In this document: positions 40,914 to 43,239 of the stretch, in pieces
How positions within the stretch are numbered: position 1 is the first letter of the stretch
Layout: the number at the start of each line of letters is the position of its first letter
NCBI GenBank assembly: GCA_009786535.1
Contig: WQRX01000008.1
Span: forward strand, 63,208 to 106,446
Reading direction: 5' to 3'
Length of the DNA: 43,239 nucleotides
Origin: Defluviitaleaceae bacterium
GTDB taxonomy: Bacteria; Bacillota; Clostridia; Lachnospirales; WQUN01
Position numbers and translations under genes: made by a program
Notes under the pieces: generated by a model
What the model was told of the DNA's origin: nothing
Databases searched by the model: none
Seen by the model: only the letters and a program-made list of their open reading frames with translations

Positions 40914-41602
40914 TTACCATCCAATCTCGTTAAAAATAGACTCCAGTTCTTGGCGAAAAAAAATGCCGCTTTTATGAAAAACGGCATCCTCGTCAACGGT
41001 AAAAACGTCCTCGGCGTAGTTTGTTACCAACGTGCCTGTGAGTAACAGTCGGTAACTTGCAACCGCTCCGATTTTTGCCAGTGCCTTTGATGCATTGGTG
41101 GAATGTGACTTAATTTTGTGACCTTCACCGGCGATGATTACGTTTGGCTTCCAAGCCAACAACTCGTTCTCCAGCCGCCACGCCGATTCATAATTGGCTA
41201 CAACAAGTTGCAGCTTGTCCGTGTTGCCGTTGCCAAGGTTGCGGCGGGCATTTGCCTTTTCGCTCCCATGCCAGACAGCACAGTAAGTTCGTAGTCAAAG
41301 TTTGCGAACTTGGAAAACTCGTCATCCCACACGCCGAGAATTGATAATGGCGCGACAACGAGGACACGATTTGCCTTGCCATATAAAAATAACCGCCCTG
41401 CAACTGCAATGGCGGTTAGTGACTTCCCTGTGCCAGTCAGCCCATTTCCATAATGGTAAACAACATCTCTGGAAATGGGGACGGCATCACATCCATCCGC
41501 ACCGGACAGCCGACAAGCAAAATGACATGCTTCGGCTTGATGTGCGTAGGGTTTTGCCCTGATGGGCAGTCCATCCAATGAGATCAGCCTCCTTTTAGGC
41601 AT
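40914..41602 (-). pseudogene. SNF2/DEAH helicase N-terminal part, frameshifted
   Basis: The first frame has RAKPYAHQAEACHFACRL, Walker A region GNGLTGTGKSLTAIAVAGRL, and RVLVVAPLSILGVWDDEFSK, then loses homology near 41220. The neighbouring frame continues with VVANYESAWRLENELLAWKP, VIIAGEGHKIKSHSTNASKA and YRLLLTGTLVTN. The helicase motif II should read DEGH or DEAH; here it is GEGH, so the catalytic Asp is lost. The C-terminal helicase domain is absent, replaced by unrelated codons before the stop. It is a clear pseudogene of a phage-type SNF2 helicase. Confidence 0.85.
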
Positions 41603-41650
41603 AAAAATAGGACAAACGCTGCCCGCAAGTGGGGATGCTTGTCCTTGCAT

Positions 41651-41914
41651 CTACTATGATAGCACATCCCCTGAGAGCAAACTGGACAACCCCATGAAAG
41701 CCACAAAGTCTAGCCAAATCAGCCTTGGGGAGCGCCTTCATTGCGTCCGTTAAAGAAAATCAAGGATATCGAAAGGCAAATCGCGGTATTTATGGATTCG
41801 CGTTCTGCTATTAGGATTTTTGTGCAAAACGAGAATGTGATAACGAAGCTTTGCTTCACCGAAGCAGGAGGATGCAAGCAAAAATATCCCTAAAAAAACT
41901 GACGATATAGACCG
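41651..41914. other. short stretch with no recognisable gene
   Basis: These 264 bases lie between two pseudogenes. I see no ribosome site with a credible frame, RNA or repeat. Confidence 0.4.
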
Positions 41915-43016
41915 TCATATATTCCATGTTATTTCAATGTTTCCATCCGCGATGTGAATCACCTTTATCAGCGTATCAACCACCGCTTGCCTGTTTTCGT
42001 AGGATGTGTCATCCCATTGTTCCACATGGTCGGTAATTGCATCCATGTTGGTTTTGCCTTGGTTGTGATTGGCGGATAAAACTTCTTCTTGCAATCGCCT
42101 ACGCTCGGTGTCCAATGCCTCGATTTTTTCGTTGACTTTAGGATTGGGTTCGTTTGCCTCTTGCCCTCGCAATGCGTTAAATTCTGCCAGCCGCTTGCGT
42201 ATTTCGCCAAGCACATAATCCCCTCCAGCACCCCTGCGTAAATTGTGCCGCCTGTGCCCTTGCAAGCAGTACCCAATGTTAACCCCTTTATAGAACAGAT
42301 GAAATATCTGCTCTGCTTGCTGTTAGATTTGGCAATCATAAGGCTGTATCCGCATTTTCCACATTTCACCTTACCGACAAGCCATGAGTTTTTGGCTTTG
42401 CCAGTACGTGTTGAAGTTTTGTTGGAAAGACAGCGTAGTCTGCACTTTATCCAATCCTGTGACGAAACAATGCCTTGATGCGGCGCAAGCACCACTTCTT
42501 TGTCGGCAAGGTCTAATTGCTTCCGTGTAGTTGATACCGAGCCTTGGTACAGATAGCAACTATTATATCCTGTGAAATCAGAAACAGGATTTATAATATT
42601 CGCACCTTGGCTACGGAAAAACTCGTAAACGTCCGCATCAGCTTCTACATATACAGGATTGCGAAGTAATGAACTGATTAATCCTGTGCGCCAAATACTG
42701 CCACGCAAATGCTTAATCCCCTTCTCATTGAATAATTGACAATATCGCCCAATGAGTTTGCAGGGTCAGCATACATGGAAAACATAATCCTCATGTGTTC
42801 GCTTTCTTCTGGGATGGGGATGTACTTGGATGTTTTTATTTCATCAACAACTGTGCTTTCAATGTCGAAACCGTAGGGGATTCGCCCTCCCATGAAAAAG
42901 CCTTTTTTGCTTCGTGAATAATATGCATCTGCGACACGCTTTTGGATGGTTTCCCTCTCACATAGAGGTACAAAGTACAACAAACAAAAACTAACTGAAA
43001 CGGAAGCCGCCAACAC
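41915..43016 (-). pseudogene. large serine recombinase remnant with frameshifts, catalytic domain missing
   Basis: The gene begins within the family: CERETIQKRVADAYYSRSKK and GFFMGGRIPYGFDIE, normally found after the resolvase catalytic domain. The frame changes near 42690, continuing with the Recombinase domain (LLRNPVYVEADADVYEFFRS) and zinc ribbon (GKVKCGKCGYSLMIAKS ... YFICS). It changes again near 42200 into the coiled coil (ALDTERRRLQEEVLSANHNQ) and ends NRQAVVDTLIKVIHI. The N-terminal catalytic serine domain is not present upstream. It was probably the integrase of a lost element. Confidence 0.88.
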
Positions 43017-43021
43017 ATAAG

Positions 43022-43049
43022 CGGGAATACTGAAAAATCGGTATTCCCG
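43022..43049 (+). terminator. hairpin with T run
   Basis: A nine-bp stem CGGGAATAC / GTATTCCCG (43022-43030 with 43041-43049) is followed by TTTTATTTT on the plus strand. No plus-strand gene ends here, so its role is uncertain. Confidence 0.5.
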
Positions 43050-43097
43050 TTTTATTTTAGCAAATTTATAGAACTACGCACAATCCCCACTCCACCT

Positions 43098-43180
43098 GTC
43101 CGAACAGTCAAGGGGCGGGTAGTATTTTTCCGCAAAAAGCGCGGAAAAATCTCCACCCTTAAACCCTTGACTATTCGGAC
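43098..43180. repeat. 83-bp imperfect palindrome
   Basis: Outer arms 43098-43115 and 43163-43180 (GTCCGAA ... TTCGGAC) match with one mismatch over about 17 bases. An inner perfect hairpin ATTTTTCCGC / GCGGAAAAAT lies at 43124-43150. The whole can fold as one long hairpin. Confidence 0.7.
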
Positions 43181-43205
43181 TTTTGCCGTGCCATTGCGCC
43201 GCCGA

Positions 43206-43239
43206 CAACGGGGAACAGAAACAAGTTTCTGCCCCGTTG
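43206..43239. repeat. hairpin at right edge
   Basis: CAACGGGG and CAGAAAC pair with GTTTCTG and CCCCGTTG, leaving a two-base bulge. It runs to the last base of the window. Confidence 0.6.

Overview
The window looks like a chromosomal segment of an anaerobic, low-to-mid GC Gram-positive bacterium of the Clostridia (Bacillota). The reasons are strong AGGAGG-type ribosome sites, TTGACA/TATAAT promoters, many U-tailed terminators, a trimeric electron-bifurcating [FeFe] hydrogenase operon, lipoproteins and a large chemoreceptor. Family-level assignment cannot be made from the sequence alone. The window mixes a conserved core with much mobile and decaying DNA.

Region by region: (1) 1-2720, minus strand: a Mor-like HTH gene, an LRAT/NlpC-like hydrolase, a lipoprotein and a zinc-ribbon membrane protein that runs off the left edge. 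(2) 2818-7136: a block of phage or conjugative-element genes (a zinc-finger recombination-associated protein, YqaJ exonuclease, DUF932, a small CxxC protein), a UPF0175/DUF3368 toxin-antitoxin pair, and the 3' half of an initiator tRNA-Met followed by its terminator, probably an attachment-site scar. (3) 7253-11933: a truncated XRE regulator next to gene debris, then a complete 3.67 kb IS1595-type transposon bounded by perfect 26-bp inverted repeats. It carries a transposase, a P63C-domain protein, a ribbon-helix-helix protein and a secreted stalk-domain protein, and abuts the 3' half of an ABC permease gene. (4) 12020-16142: a methyl-accepting chemotaxis protein, a small secreted protein and an unrecognised 381-residue protein. 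(5) 16298-20313: an AT-rich XRE regulator plus a 1196-residue membrane NACHT NTPase, a candidate defence or signalling operon. (6) 20530-27849: fragments of a phage DNA polymerase and a beta-lactamase-like gene. Then comes an RRNPP-type regulator whose last codons form the ribosome site of an overlapping 45-residue exported peptide gene. Divergent from it is a cluster with a secreted repeat protein, three paralogous small proteins and a chimeric pseudogene made from copies of both families. (7) 27850-28799: non-coding, with hairpins and a possible structured RNA. (8) 28800-33346: hydC-fdx-hydB-hydA with a promoter and a 36-bp operator-like dyad. (9) 33391-39423: a proline-rich protein, tRNA-Glu, tRNA-Cys, a two-component system divergent from a FtsX/LolD-like ABC exporter, a receiver-only response regulator and tRNA-Arg. 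(10) 39462-43239: decayed mobile DNA: an IS5-family transposase remnant, an amidase, a frameshifted SNF2 helicase and a frameshifted serine recombinase lacking its catalytic domain.

The two most promising candidates for undescribed biology are the compact regulator/peptide pair at 21486-22918 with its divergent secreted-protein cluster, and the XRE-NACHT operon in which the NTPase core lies between two separate membrane regions. The functions proposed for both are inferences from domains and gene order.
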